This document shows, piece by piece, positions 23,420-32,168 of a stretch of DNA of 64,000 nucleotides. Under the pieces are notes generated by a model. The model saw only the letters and a program-made list of their open reading frames with translations. It did no database searches and was not told the DNA's origin. Position 1 is the stretch's first letter. Each line of letters opens with the position of its first letter. Made by a program: the position numbers and the translations under genes. Origin of the DNA: JASLCR01 sp964384345 (GTDB taxonomy: Bacteria; Patescibacteriota; Saccharimonadia; Saccharimonadales; Saccharimonadaceae); contig CAYLKD010000002.1 in the NCBI GenBank assembly GCA_964384345.1, forward strand, positions 48,890-112,889. Reading direction: 5' to 3'.

Positions 23420-25201
23420 ATGTATGAAATAAAACGACTCCTTGGGTATGGCACAGCGCTCAAGCGCTACTTCGGTATAATCATTGCCTCATCTGTGCTT
23501 CTAGCTGGCCTGAGCCTAGCTACGCCGTACATTATGAAATTTGCTACCGATTGGGTAGTGTCAATCACTGCAGGAAAAGAAATTTTCTCATGGAGTACGT
23601 TAATTTTGCTGGTTGGCATGCAACTTACAGTTGCATTACTATCTGTTATTATCGGTGATGTTGGCGGTTGGTATGGTGATATGATGGCAGTAAAGCTTCG
23701 ACATCAACTCTCTACGACATACTATGAGCATTTGTTAACACTGCCTCAAAAGTACTATGACGGCGAAGTGACCGGAAAAGTAATCAACCGATTAAGTCGG
23801 GCGATCACCGATATTAGTAATTTTTTGCAGTTCTTTTCAAATAATTTGTTACAGATGTTGATAACCATGGTAATCACCGTTATCGTACTATTCGCGTATA
23901 GTTGGCCATTAGCAGTGTTATTTTTGCTTCTAATACCAGCTAATCTAGCGCTGACTGCTAAAACGAGTAAGAGATGGCAGAAGCTAGAAGCTAAAAAAAA
24001 TACTCATTTTGATATTGCCAGTGGACGGTTCGCAGAAGTAATTGCCCAGATGCGTTTAGTCAAAAGCTTTGGCTCACAAAAGCGCGAGCTCAAATCATTT
24101 GATACGCGTATTAATAAAATGGTCGGGTTAACGCGCGAGCAATCAGCCTATTGGCACAGGATGAATGCACTGCGTGGTGTTGTCTTTGGCATCATATTTG
24201 CGACGATCTACGGCATTATTTTTTATCAAACTGCAAATCGTTCGATAAGTGTTGGTGACATGGTGCTGCTTGTTACACTCGTTCAACAAGTGGCCTTTCC
24301 TTTACGCAATATTAGCTTCTTTGTTGATAGCTATCAGCGCGCGGTAGCAAATAGCAAAGACTTTGTCATTGCTATGAATGAGATACCAGAGGTGAACGAT
24401 GCCGCAACTCAAGCACTAACTATTAGTAAAGGTCGGGTAGAATATCGCGATATTACGTTTGCCTACGACGATAGTAAAGAGGTACTTTCGAACGTTTCAT
24501 TTGCCATAGAGCCTGGACAAAAAGTTGCACTTGTTGGTGAAAGTGGTAGTGGCAAAACAACTCTTTCAAACTTGTTAATGCGTCTCTATGAGCCAACGTC
24601 AGGTCAGGTGCTTGTGGATGAACAAAACATTGTTGAGGTTACCCAGAAAAGTATCCGCACTGCAGTGGCGACGGTCTTTCAGGAAGCAACGTTATTTTCG
24701 GGCACAATTCGAGAGAATATTGCCTACGCATTGCCGAGCGCATCAGATGAGCAGATTGTACGCGCTGCCAAAGCGGCAAACGCTTTTGAGTTTATTCAGG
24801 AGCTGCAAAACGGGTTTGATACAGAAATTGGCGAACGTGGAATCAAGCTTTCAGGCGGACAACGCCAACGTATCGCTATTGCCCGTGCTTTACTCAAAGA
24901 CGCTCCAATCTTAATTCTTGATGAAGCAACATCCAGCTTAGATAGTCGTAGTGAAGCAGAAGTACAAGACGCTCTCGATCGTCTTATGAAGGGGCGAAGT
25001 GTGCTGATCATCGCGCATCGACTGAGTACGATTGCACACGTTGATCAGATTGTCACGATGAGCCACGGCAAGGTTGACGAAATAGGCGCACCAGCAGAGC
25101 TTGCAAAAACTGGCGGCATTTATTCGCAGCTTCTTGAGCTGCAGCTTGGATCAACCAAAAAGGCTCGCGAGAGGCTCAAAGAGTTCGAAATATCTGCTTG
25201 A
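23420..25201 (+). CDS. ABC exporter (transmembrane domain fused to ATPase)
   Basis: The 593-residue half-transporter has six membrane helices (about 15-320) and a nucleotide-binding domain with Walker A GESGSGKTTLS (about 372), the signature LSGGQRQRIAIAR (about 475), Walker B ILILDEATSSLD and the H-loop IAHRLST. It belongs to the MsbA/multidrug type I exporter group and should act as a homodimer. The exported substrate (lipid, peptide or drug) cannot be inferred. It follows cyoE by 33 nt, but a separate leaderless promoter is likely. Confidence 0.93.
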   Translation: MYEIKRLLGYGTALKRYFGIIIASSVLLAGLSLATPYIMKFATDWVVSITAGKEIFSWSTLILLVGMQLTVALLSVIIGDVGGWYGDMMAVKLRHQLSTTYYEHLLTLPQKYYDGEVTGKVINRLSRAITDISNFLQFFSNNLLQMLITMVITVIVLFAYSWPLAVLFLLLIPANLALTAKTSKRWQKLEAKKNTHFDIASGRFAEVIAQMRLVKSFGSQKRELKSFDTRINKMVGLTREQSAYWHRMNALRGVVFGIIFATIYGIIFYQTANRSISVGDMVLLVTLVQQVAFPLRNISFFVDSYQRAVANSKDFVIAMNEIPEVNDAATQALTISKGRVEYRDITFAYDDSKEVLSNVSFAIEPGQKVALVGESGSGKTTLSNLLMRLYEPTSGQVLVDEQNIVEVTQKSIRTAVATVFQEATLFSGTIRENIAYALPSASDEQIVRAAKAANAFEFIQELQNGFDTEIGERGIKLSGGQRQRIAIARALLKDAPILILDEATSSLDSRSEAEVQDALDRLMKGRSVLIIAHRLSTIAHVDQIVTMSHGKVDEIGAPAELAKTGGIYSQLLELQLGSTKKARERLKEFEISA

Positions 25202-25207
25202 GCTTGA

Positions 25208-25213
25208 TATACT
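25208..25213 (+). promoter_or_regulatory. -10 box of the FKBP-trxB unit
   Basis: TATACT lies 30 nt before the ATG at 25244, leaving a short leader with AAAGAGG. Confidence 0.45.
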
Positions 25214-25243
25214 GAAAGTAACGTAAGTCTAAAGAGGTACAAA

Positions 25244-25912
25244 ATGGCAACGAGCACAGCACAGCGTGTCGGCATCTGGATCATTGCAGTAGCAATGATA
25301 GTCGGAACAGTCGTCGGATTTTTAGTAATGATTTTATCAACAAAAAATAATGCTTCGACGCAAGACGCGCTCGCAAAATACCAATCAGCATATACAGAGT
25401 ACTCGACCAAGACACAGAAGCAACAAACAGACCTGACTGCGCGAACCGATGAGCTATCGAATACGTACAAGGATTCGTTTGTGCCGCAAAAGCAAAAAGT
25501 TGCGAAATATGACGGCGCAAAGGTAACAGCACTCTCGTCAGAAACAATCAAACCAGGAGATGGCAAGGCGATCACAAATGAATACACGTACGCTGCCTAC
25601 TATATAGGCTTTAATCCTGACGGCACTATTTTTGATAGTTCGCTTAACGGTAGCGCGCTCAAGACGCCACTCATTGTACGTCCAGGCGGTGTTATTGCTG
25701 GATGGGCAAAGGGAATGGAAGGCAAGCAAATCGGTGGTATTTACGAGTTAACTATACCGAGTGATCAAGCATATGGTGCAACGGGCAGTGGTGACACCAT
25801 CAAACCTAATACGCCGCTAAAATTCATAGTAATGCCTGTCGAACTATTAACGACCTACAAAGAGCCGCAAGTTACTAAAGAAGTTATGGAGGCATATGGA
25901 AGTGCAAACTAA
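25244..25912 (+). CDS. Membrane-anchored FKBP-type peptidyl-prolyl isomerase
   Basis: The 222-residue protein has one N-terminal membrane helix (about 10-32), a helical stalk rich in Lys/Gln/Asp (about 38-85) and a C-terminal FKBP domain: YIGFNPDGTIFDSS, GGVIAGWAKGMEGKQIGGIYELTIP and YGATGSGDTIKPNTPLKF. The Trp and Tyr of the usual active-site pocket are present. It probably assists folding of proteins outside the cytoplasmic membrane. Its 3' end overlaps trxB. Confidence 0.9.
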   Translation: MATSTAQRVGIWIIAVAMIVGTVVGFLVMILSTKNNASTQDALAKYQSAYTEYSTKTQKQQTDLTARTDELSNTYKDSFVPQKQKVAKYDGAKVTALSSETIKPGDGKAITNEYTYAAYYIGFNPDGTIFDSSLNGSALKTPLIVRPGGVIAGWAKGMEGKQIGGIYELTIPSDQAYGATGSGDTIKPNTPLKFIVMPVELLTTYKEPQVTKEVMEAYGSAN

Positions 25913-26846
25913 GATTCATGATGTCGTGATGGTTGGTGCTGGACCAAGCGCACTAACAGCTTCTATTTACACCACACGTGAAAACATCGAAACAATTCTG
26001 TATGAAAAATCGACGATTGGCGGTATGGCTGCGATCACCGACATGGTAGATAATTATCCTGGTTTTCCTGATGGCATCGAAGGCATGACGCTTGCATCGA
26101 AATTACAGGCACAAGCCGAACGATTCGGTGCAGTAATAGATTTTGGCGAGATCTCCGAAATTCGCGATAATGGTCCGACTAAAACGCTGATTGTAGATGG
26201 CGCTGAGGTGCAGGCAAAATCTGTTCTTATAGCTACCGGAAGCGATTACAAGCGTGTCGGCGTCCCCGGTGAGGCCGAGCTATTTGGCCGTGGCGTGCAC
26301 TACTGTGCAACCTGTGACGGCGCCTTCTACAAACAGAAGCGACTCGTCGTCATCGGTGGTGGCAACTCAGCGTTTCAAGAAACGTTGTTTTTGACTCGCT
26401 TTGCGAGGCACATCGATTTGCTTGTCAGAAGTGAGATTCGGGCAAGTGACGTGATCGTGAAAGATTTACAGCCGTTCGTTGACAGCGGCCAAGTGACGAT
26501 ACATATGCCCACACAAACCAAAGAAATAGTTGCAGTTGACGGAAAAGTCACGGGAGTACGTGTGTCGGTTAATGGTGGAGACGACACGATCATCGAGACA
26601 GATGGTGTATTTGTGTTCGTCGGACTTTTGCCAAATACCGGTTTTCTCAAAAGCTCAGCTATTGAGCTCGATGAAATCGGACTGATTAAAACGAACGAAC
26701 ATCTAGAAACATCGATGAAAGGTGTCTTTGCAAGCGGCGACGTCCGTAGTGGGGCAACGCTCCAAATTGCAAGCGCGGTCGGTGAAGGTGCATCAGCTGC
26801 CTTATCGATTCGTGAATATCTCGATAATTTGAACAAAATTTCTTAG
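25896..26846 (+). CDS. trxB: Thioredoxin reductase
   Basis: The 316-residue flavoprotein has the FAD motif MVGAGPSALTASIY, the redox-active pair in HYCATCDGAFY (about 137-147), the NAD(P)H motif VIGGGNSAFQE and the C-terminal FAD motif VFASGDVRSG. It keeps thioredoxin or a similar protein reduced. Start choice is open: ATG 25896 has GGAGG only 3 nt upstream, while the in-frame GTG at 25902 has it at 9 nt, which is better spacing. Either way it overlaps the FKBP gene and is translationally coupled. Confidence 0.92.
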   Translation: MEVQTKIHDVVMVGAGPSALTASIYTTRENIETILYEKSTIGGMAAITDMVDNYPGFPDGIEGMTLASKLQAQAERFGAVIDFGEISEIRDNGPTKTLIVDGAEVQAKSVLIATGSDYKRVGVPGEAELFGRGVHYCATCDGAFYKQKRLVVIGGGNSAFQETLFLTRFARHIDLLVRSEIRASDVIVKDLQPFVDSGQVTIHMPTQTKEIVAVDGKVTGVRVSVNGGDDTIIETDGVFVFVGLLPNTGFLKSSAIELDEIGLIKTNEHLETSMKGVFASGDVRSGATLQIASAVGEGASAALSIREYLDNLNKIS

Positions 26847-26858
26847 CTCATCGAAGAA

Positions 26859-27845
26859 TTATTTCACGTAGTGCTTGAAGAACGATTCGAGTTGCTTGAT
26901 AATGCGTGAGTCATGAGTTTCGAGAGCTATTTCTCGAGTACCAAACACCACACTACCTGGCATAAAGTTGTGTGAACCAGTAATGGCGATTTTGTTGCCA
27001 CCTGGCATGGTGAAAATCATAAACTTCGCATGAAGGTAATTATCACGTTCATACAGCGTGGTGTGCCCGCTTAGAAACATATTCGTTTTGATGATTGTCT
27101 TGTTCCAAAACGTCGCATTCGATGGCTTGTTAAAATACAGCGTCGCATCTTTATCTTTTAGGATACGGCCAAGTTTCCCGCTCGGGCAGTATTGGGACAC
27201 AAATAAAATGTGAGATGCTTCACGCGCTAAACGACATGCGTGTCGATAGATAATCGAATCACCCTGGAACCCGCCGTCGAGCATGATACGGTCATTTTTT
27301 CCATGACTAAAATCATGGCTGCGATAGGCAAAATGTTTGCGATCGGCAGCGATCACCCGACTAATGTAGTCATTAATTTCCATCGCTAGTTGCTGGTCCT
27401 TAATACGAAACATGTAGTCGGTATTATTGATGCTCACGCCGTCGAGATTCACACCCCCGAACGAGTAAACGGTGTCATCAACTACGAGGCATTTACTGTG
27501 TGTGCGACCAGTAAATGGCATTGTGCTAAAACGACCAAGCCAGGTGAATTTGACGCCCGCTTTCGTCAGTGTCTTTGCCATGCTCGTTGTCGCTCGAGAT
27601 TGCTTGGTATAATATCGATACGGAATAAAATGTCCGCCGAGCTCGCCAAACGTAAAAACATCAGCTGCAACGGTTACTTCTACGCCACGCCGAGCCGCGT
27701 CGGCTAATGATTCAATCAGTCCGTCTGTGCTGAGGTCTTCGGTCATCATCATGCACAGAAATGACACGCTCTGTTTCGCGCGGTTAATGTGTTTTGTTGC
27801 TTCGGCGATGTATTCTTCTGGCAAAAGTAACGTTGGTGCAGTCAT
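26859..27845 (-). CDS. Phospholipase D-family (cardiolipin-synthase-like) protein
   Basis: The 328-residue protein carries two HxK motifs: THSKCLVVDD (about 115-124), a full HxKxxxxD, and YLHAKFMIF (about 272), where the aspartate is replaced but a downstream SHN follows. This is the two-lobed PLD fold used by cardiolipin synthases and by some nucleases. No membrane helices are seen at the N-terminus, unlike typical Cls. It may exchange phosphatidyl groups on lipids. A TATAAT on the minus strand at 27863-27868 lies 17 nt upstream, with no Shine-Dalgarno visible. Confidence 0.82.
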   Translation of the reverse strand: MTAPTLLLPEEYIAEATKHINRAKQSVSFLCMMMTEDLSTDGLIESLADAARRGVEVTVAADVFTFGELGGHFIPYRYYTKQSRATTSMAKTLTKAGVKFTWLGRFSTMPFTGRTHSKCLVVDDTVYSFGGVNLDGVSINNTDYMFRIKDQQLAMEINDYISRVIAADRKHFAYRSHDFSHGKNDRIMLDGGFQGDSIIYRHACRLAREASHILFVSQYCPSGKLGRILKDKDATLYFNKPSNATFWNKTIIKTNMFLSGHTTLYERDNYLHAKFMIFTMPGGNKIAITGSHNFMPGSVVFGTREIALETHDSRIIKQLESFFKHYVK

Positions 27846-27933
27846 GAAGCAACTCGCGCAAGATTATAAGTCGACATACTTGCACTTAGTATACCATTAC
27901 TGACAACTGCTAGATGCCGATACCTAAATTTGG

Positions 27934-27939
27934 TACAAT
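27934..27939 (+). promoter_or_regulatory. -10 box of ppa
   Basis: TACAAT, 33 nt before the ATG at 27973; AGAGGAA precedes the start. Confidence 0.45.
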
Positions 27940-27972
27940 GAACCAAAAGCATAACGAAAGAGGAAATAGTAT

Positions 27973-28500
27973 ATGGCTGACTTCAATGTAGTTTTAGCTC
28001 CTGGTGACATCGAAAATGGGTATGTAAACACGGTCGTCGAAATCCCTGAGGGATCTCGATTAAAAGTAGAATGGGACCGAGAGCACGCGGCCTTTATGCT
28101 TGACCGCGTCGAACCAGCTATCTTTGCAAAACCATGTAACTATGGATTTATTCCTGGCACACTTGATGAAGACGGCGATGAGCTCGACACTTTGATCATA
28201 TGTCCTGAGCCACTTGCAACTGGCGTGTGGTTAAAAGCAAAAATAATCGGCGTTATGCGATTTGAAGATGACGGGGAAGTAGATGACAAAGTAGTCGTAG
28301 TTCCTGCTGATAATCGAGACGACGGTGATGCAATCAATTCGCTCGAAGACATTCCGCAGCTTGTCAAAAAACTCGAACACCACTTTTCGCATTACAAAGA
28401 CCTCAAAAAACCAGGCTCTACAATTGTCAAAGGTTGGGGAGATGTAGCTGAAGCCAAAACAATCATTAATAGTTGTATTGAACGCTGGAACAACAAATAG
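27973..28500 (+). CDS. ppa: Inorganic pyrophosphatase (family I)
   Basis: The 175-residue enzyme splits pyrophosphate released by biosynthesis. Family I landmarks are seen: VVEIPEGSRLKVEWD, PCNYGFIPGTLDEDGDELDTLII (the metal-binding Asp cluster, usually DGDPLDVLV) and the C-terminal LEHHFSHYKDLKKP. Length is as in E. coli Ppa. It faces relA, which is convergent. Confidence 0.95.
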   Translation: MADFNVVLAPGDIENGYVNTVVEIPEGSRLKVEWDREHAAFMLDRVEPAIFAKPCNYGFIPGTLDEDGDELDTLIICPEPLATGVWLKAKIIGVMRFEDDGEVDDKVVVVPADNRDDGDAINSLEDIPQLVKKLEHHFSHYKDLKKPGSTIVKGWGDVAEAKTIINSCIERWNNK

Positions 28501-28520
28501 TCTCTGCTTGTGATGCAGAG

Positions 28521-30056
28521 TTACCGTTTGCGACGAGTGCTACTGCGAAGTTTTTTCGCGGCATACGTCACCGTATCAAAAAGTGAACGATTTTGTTTTG
28601 AAAGTTGCAACCGTAATTTTTCCTTAGCATGATTTGTCGCTAAATATTCCTTCCAGGTTGCTTTTGGTCCAGCTGTCTTACTCGTCAACACTTCAACATG
28701 ATCCCCGTGCTGCAGTACATAGCTGAATGGTTTCATCACACCGTTTACTTTAAAACCACTGGCACGGGCGGCAATATCAGAGTGTATTCGGTAGGCAAAG
28801 TCGAGTACAAATGCGCCGCGCGGCAGATCCCAGATATCGCCCTTCGGAGAATAGACAAAGATTCGATCGTGAAACAAATTCATGCGAAATTTTTCTGAGT
28901 CAAATTTATTACCCTTACCAGTGCGGGCTGCTGTGAGTTGCAAATCTTTGATCCATGACAGGTGTGCTGGTAATTCTCCGATACGTCCTTTTTTGTAATC
29001 TTCGGTGAGTTTTTGTTCGTTGTAGTGAAAACTAGCGGCAAGTCCGCGTTCGGCATAATCATGCATTTGCTGAGTCCGGACCTGGAACTCAACGATTTGA
29101 CCATTGGTTGTTTGTACGGTCGTATGTAAACTTTGGTAGCCGTTCAACTTCGGCTGCGCAACATAATCTTTGATGCGTTCAAAAATTGGCGTGTAAAGTT
29201 CATGCAATACCCCGAGCACTAAGTAGCATGTCGACAAATCATCAACGATTATTCGTAGCGCAATCAAATCATGTATCTGGTCTATATCGCCACCGACACG
29301 GTCGAGCTTTTTGTATAAACTGTAGGCGCTTTTCACGCGTCCATCCATTTCAAATACAATTTTTTCTTCGTGTAATTTCCTCGTCACTTCTCGTTTAACC
29401 GATTGGAGTTTACGGTTGCTTCGTTTGAGGCGTGAATCCATGAGCGATTTTGTACGAACGAAATCTTTCGGGGTCATAAAGCGAAAACTAAGCTCTTCGA
29501 GTTGCACGCGTGCCCGTCCCATGTTGAGTCGGTCAGCAAGTGGCGCAAATACTTCCATCGTTTCACGCGCAATTTTCTTTTGCTTGTCGCGTGGCATGTG
29601 CTCAAGTGTGCGCATGTTGTGCAATCGATCGGCAAGTTTGATAATTAAAACTCTCACATCTTCACCAACAGCAATCATTAGCTTAGTCAGATTGTCTTTT
29701 GTCGCAGGGAGATAACTATCAAGGTCTCGCATTCCGCTGCGCGCTTTAGAAACTTTTGTCACTCCGTCAACGAGAAAGGCAATGTCGGCACCAAATAAGG
29801 TCTCAATTGTAGGAAGGGTAAGTTCCGTATCCTCAACAACGTCGTGCAGCACGCCTGCAATTACAGAATCTATATCAAGTTCCCACTCTATGAGGATAGC
29901 GGCTACACTCAGAGGATGAATGATAAATGGTTCGCCGCTTTTTCGAAACTGTCCGCTATGTGCCTCCGTCGCGACATCGATAGCATGCTCAAGCTCAAGA
30001 ATGTCGGTCTCGGTGTAATGCTTCGATGCGGAGAGTAGTAGCGACTGCTTATCCAT
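28521..30056 (-). CDS. (p)ppGpp synthetase/hydrolase, truncated RelA/SpoT type
   Basis: The 511-residue protein contains an HD hydrolase domain (HxxSG...IIHPLSVAAIL, VLHDVVEDTE with His-Asp at 71-72), a synthetase domain (GRVKSAYSLYKKLDR and RIIVDDLSTCYLVLGVLHELY) and a TGS domain (RIFVYSPKGDIWDLPRGAFVLDFAY split over the region). The C-terminal helical, zinc-finger and ACT domains of full-length Rel (about 700-750 aa) are missing, so ribosome-linked regulation is probably changed. Both activities look intact. A leaderless promoter is predicted; it is divergent from gap. Confidence 0.92.
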   Translation of the reverse strand: MDKQSLLLSASKHYTETDILELEHAIDVATEAHSGQFRKSGEPFIIHPLSVAAILIEWELDIDSVIAGVLHDVVEDTELTLPTIETLFGADIAFLVDGVTKVSKARSGMRDLDSYLPATKDNLTKLMIAVGEDVRVLIIKLADRLHNMRTLEHMPRDKQKKIARETMEVFAPLADRLNMGRARVQLEELSFRFMTPKDFVRTKSLMDSRLKRSNRKLQSVKREVTRKLHEEKIVFEMDGRVKSAYSLYKKLDRVGGDIDQIHDLIALRIIVDDLSTCYLVLGVLHELYTPIFERIKDYVAQPKLNGYQSLHTTVQTTNGQIVEFQVRTQQMHDYAERGLAASFHYNEQKLTEDYKKGRIGELPAHLSWIKDLQLTAARTGKGNKFDSEKFRMNLFHDRIFVYSPKGDIWDLPRGAFVLDFAYRIHSDIAARASGFKVNGVMKPFSYVLQHGDHVEVLTSKTAGPKATWKEYLATNHAKEKLRLQLSKQNRSLFDTVTYAAKKLRSSTRRKR

Positions 30057-30062
30057 GACTTA

Positions 30063-30068
30063 ATTATA
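30063..30068 (-). promoter_or_regulatory. -10 box, leaderless rel start
   Basis: On the minus strand TATAAT ends 6 nt before the ATG at 30056. Confidence 0.6.
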
Positions 30069-30090
30069 GCGAATTTTTATGAACTACTTG

Positions 30091-30096
30091 TATACT
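30091..30096 (+). promoter_or_regulatory. -10 box of gap
   Basis: TATACT preceded by TG, with a leader of about 40 nt that carries a strong AAAGGAG (30127-30133) 6 nt before the ATG. A highly expressed gene thus keeps a Shine-Dalgarno leader. Confidence 0.5.
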
Positions 30097-30139
30097 GTAG
30101 GTATAAGCGTAAGAATAATGTCTTATAAAGGAGATATGA

Positions 30140-31156
30140 ATGGCACAAACTAACATTGCGATTAACGGGTTTGGACGAATCGGACGAAATGCATTTAAAC
30201 TTGCATTTGAACGATCTGACCTCAACATCGTTGCAATCAATGACCTGACTGACAACAAAACGCTCGCCTACTTGCTCAAGCACGATAGCAACTACGGTAC
30301 GTACGACAAAGATGTGAGCTTTGATGACAACGGTCTCGTAGTTGCAGGTAAAAGTATCAAAGTGCTAGCAGAAAAAGATCCAGCGGCGTTGCCATGGGCT
30401 GATCTCGGCGTTGACCTTGTCATTGAGTCAACCGGTTTTTTTACCGATGAAGAAGGCGCCTCAAAGCACATTACGGCAGGTGCAAAGCGTGTGGTTATTT
30501 CTGGTCCAAGCAAATCTGAAGGCGTTGATACGCTTGTGCTTGGTGCAAACGACGACAAAGTAGCTGGTTCGTCAGCAGTTGTGTCAAACGCGAGCTGTAC
30601 AACAAATAGCCTCGGCGCAGTCATGGCGGTACTTGATAGTGAATTTGGTGTTGAAAAGTCACTCCTGACAACTGTACATAGCTATACGGCTAGTCAAGCT
30701 CTTCAAGACGCACCAAAAAAAGATCCTCGAGAAGGTCGTAATGCTGCAGAAAACATCGTGCCAACCAGCACGGGTGCAGCTATCGCTGTTACTAAAGCGC
30801 TGCCAGGTCTTGCCGGAAAATTCGATGGTATCTCTATGCGAGTTCCAACACCTGTCGTCTCGATATCAGACGTTACTGCTCTGCTCAGTAAAGACGTTAC
30901 TGTCGAAGAGCTCAATGCAGCATTTGTCAAAGCTGCCGGTCAGCCATATTTCCAGGGCATTCTCGGTGTTTCAGATGAACCACTAGTGTCTCGTGACTAT
31001 ATTGGCAACAGCTTCTCTGGAACTGTCGATCTCGCCTTGACTCGCGTGGTCGGAGGCAACCTTGTCAAGGTATGCGTCTGGTACGACAACGAATGGGGCT
31101 ACTCAAACCGCCTTGTCGAACTTGCTGCAGACGTCGCAAAAACTATCTCATCGTAA
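30140..31156 (+). CDS. gap: Glyceraldehyde-3-phosphate dehydrogenase
   Basis: The 338-residue enzyme oxidises glyceraldehyde-3-phosphate with phosphate and NAD(P) to 1,3-bisphosphoglycerate. It shows the Rossmann loop INGFGRIGR, the catalytic Cys153 in SNASCTTN, the catalytic-His region TTVHSYT and the C-terminal WYDNEWGYSNRL. Length is normal. It lies just before the pentose-phosphate operon with a foreign-looking gene inserted between. The shared hairpin downstream should terminate it. Confidence 0.97.
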   Translation: MAQTNIAINGFGRIGRNAFKLAFERSDLNIVAINDLTDNKTLAYLLKHDSNYGTYDKDVSFDDNGLVVAGKSIKVLAEKDPAALPWADLGVDLVIESTGFFTDEEGASKHITAGAKRVVISGPSKSEGVDTLVLGANDDKVAGSSAVVSNASCTTNSLGAVMAVLDSEFGVEKSLLTTVHSYTASQALQDAPKKDPREGRNAAENIVPTSTGAAIAVTKALPGLAGKFDGISMRVPTPVVSISDVTALLSKDVTVEELNAAFVKAAGQPYFQGILGVSDEPLVSRDYIGNSFSGTVDLALTRVVGGNLVKVCVWYDNEWGYSNRLVELAADVAKTISS

Positions 31157-31181
31157 TAAGTTTTACCGAGTAACGAAAATA

Positions 31182-31247
31182 GCCCCCCGAAAGAGCTCAA
31201 GCTGCAAGAGATTAAACTCTCGCGGCAAGCTATTTTCGGAGGGCTTG
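31182..31247. terminator. Long bidirectional hairpin between gap and the GC-rich small gene
   Basis: AGCCCCCCGAAA pairs with TTTCGGAGGGCT with one mismatch, enclosing an inner stem with GAGA/TCTC and GC-rich pairs. It lies between the convergent stops of gap and the minus-strand gene at 31265. T-runs are short on both sides. Confidence 0.65.
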
Positions 31248-31264
31248 TTGCCTCGATGCTGGGG

Positions 31265-31558
31265 TTACTTTGCGATCTTGACCCACTCATCACCAAGGAA
31301 CTTTCCTCGGTAGGCGACAACCTGTGGTGTGCCAGTGATGAGGCTCACCTCGAGATACTCGAAGCACGGGTGACCACTGAGGTACAGGACCACAGTTCCA
31401 CTCTTCATGAAGTACATCACTTGTGCATCGACGGCGTTGTCATCGACCTTGATGGCGAACGCGTCGTCTGCAGTGGTCGGAGAAAGCAGACGTCTCGTGA
31501 CGTTTTCCATGTACCTGGCAGCGTCGATGATGAAGTTTGGGTGGCTCGGCTCGGTCAT
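31265..31558 (-). CDS. 97-residue protein of unknown function, foreign-looking GC-rich gene
   Basis: Not recognised. It has no signal peptide or membrane helix; the sequence suggests a small alpha/beta protein (helix about 8-25, then strands around IKVDDNAVDAQVMYF, TVVLYLSG, LEVSLITG and QVVAYRG). All five Phe codons are TTC, all Lys codons are AAG, and third positions are mainly G or C, opposite to gap and rpiB on either side. It carries its own near-consensus promoter, GGAGA ribosome-binding site 6 nt before the ATG and a hairpin terminator. This matches the style of the GC-rich cassette at 4796-5551, which suggests a common foreign origin. Confidence 0.65.
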   Translation of the reverse strand: MTEPSHPNFIIDAARYMENVTRRLLSPTTADDAFAIKVDDNAVDAQVMYFMKSGTVVLYLSGHPCFEYLEVSLITGTPQVVAYRGKFLGDEWVKIAK

Positions 31559-31619
31559 GACGTATCTCCATTACTCGAAGGGCTATCTAGTCAGGAAATC
31601 CCTGCGTAGATTAAATAAT

Positions 31620-31648
31620 ATATTACTACAAAAATCATAATTTGTCAA
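31620..31648 (-). promoter_or_regulatory. Near-consensus sigma70-type promoter of the GC-rich small gene
   Basis: On the minus strand: TTGACA (31648-31643), a 17 nt spacer, TAATAT (31625-31620). It gives a leader of about 55 nt. It is the closest match to the consensus in the window. Confidence 0.75.
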
Positions 31649-31672
31649 CGATATCTTTACGTCCAACAACTC

Positions 31673-31701
31673 TTTACAGTTAGCTTCATCCCGCTTATAC
31701 T
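31673..31701 (+). promoter_or_regulatory. Promoter of the rpiB-pfkB operon
   Basis: TTTACA (31673-31678), a 17 nt spacer and TATACT (31696-31701). The -10 ends 11 nt before the ATG at 31713, leaving a leader of about five bases at most. It is divergent from the promoter of the GC-rich small gene. Confidence 0.65.
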
Positions 31702-31712
31702 TTAGTTTATAT

Positions 31713-32168
31713 ATGAATATTTACTTGGGTGCGGACCATCAAGGCTATTACTTAAAGGAAAAGTTGTTTGCCTATTTGGCGAAGCACAACTATAACGTCG
31801 AAGACGTAAGTGGCAAGGTACTTGACCCTATCGATGATTTCCCGGAGTTTGCTCAGCTAGCTGCAACGCGCGTGATTGGTGACGATAGCGAAGACCCTCG
31901 TGCAATCTTGATATGCGGTGGTGGTCAAGGCATGGCGATGGCGGCGAATCGATTTCGCGGCATTCGTGCAGCAGTAATTTGGGACGCGTACGAGGCAAAG
32001 ATGACGCGCTATGACAATGACTGTAACGTACTGTGTCTCCCGGCTCGTGTGTTCGACGAAATGGATGATTCCGGCTGGCAAGGCGTCGTCGAAACCTGGC
32101 TTAACACCGAGTTTGCTAAAGCCCCACGTTTTATACGGCGTAACGCGCAGATTGATGAGATGGCCTAA
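31713..32168 (+). CDS. rpiB: Ribose-5-phosphate isomerase B family
   Basis: The 151-residue RpiB/LacAB-type enzyme interconverts ribose-5-phosphate and ribulose-5-phosphate. Visible: GADHQGYYLKE at the N-terminus, the base-bearing ILICGGGQGMAMAANRFRG (Cys near 68; usually CGTGIGMSIAAN) and RYDNDCNVLCLPAR. The substitutions in the phosphate/anion-hole loop are unusual but conservative. It is the first gene of a seven-gene operon and overlaps rpe at TAATG. Confidence 0.9.
   Translation: MNIYLGADHQGYYLKEKLFAYLAKHNYNVEDVSGKVLDPIDDFPEFAQLAATRVIGDDSEDPRAILICGGGQGMAMAANRFRGIRAAVIWDAYEAKMTRYDNDCNVLCLPARVFDEMDDSGWQGVVETWLNTEFAKAPRFIRRNAQIDEMA

Noticed and set aside
28502..28520. CTCTGC/GCAGAG hairpin between ppa and rel as a terminator
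   Set aside because: Six-pair stem without a T-run on either strand; too weak to call.
31256..31609. Plus-strand 117-codon frame opposite the GC-rich small gene
   Set aside because: The minus strand has the near-consensus promoter, the Shine-Dalgarno and biased codon use; the plus frame has none of these.
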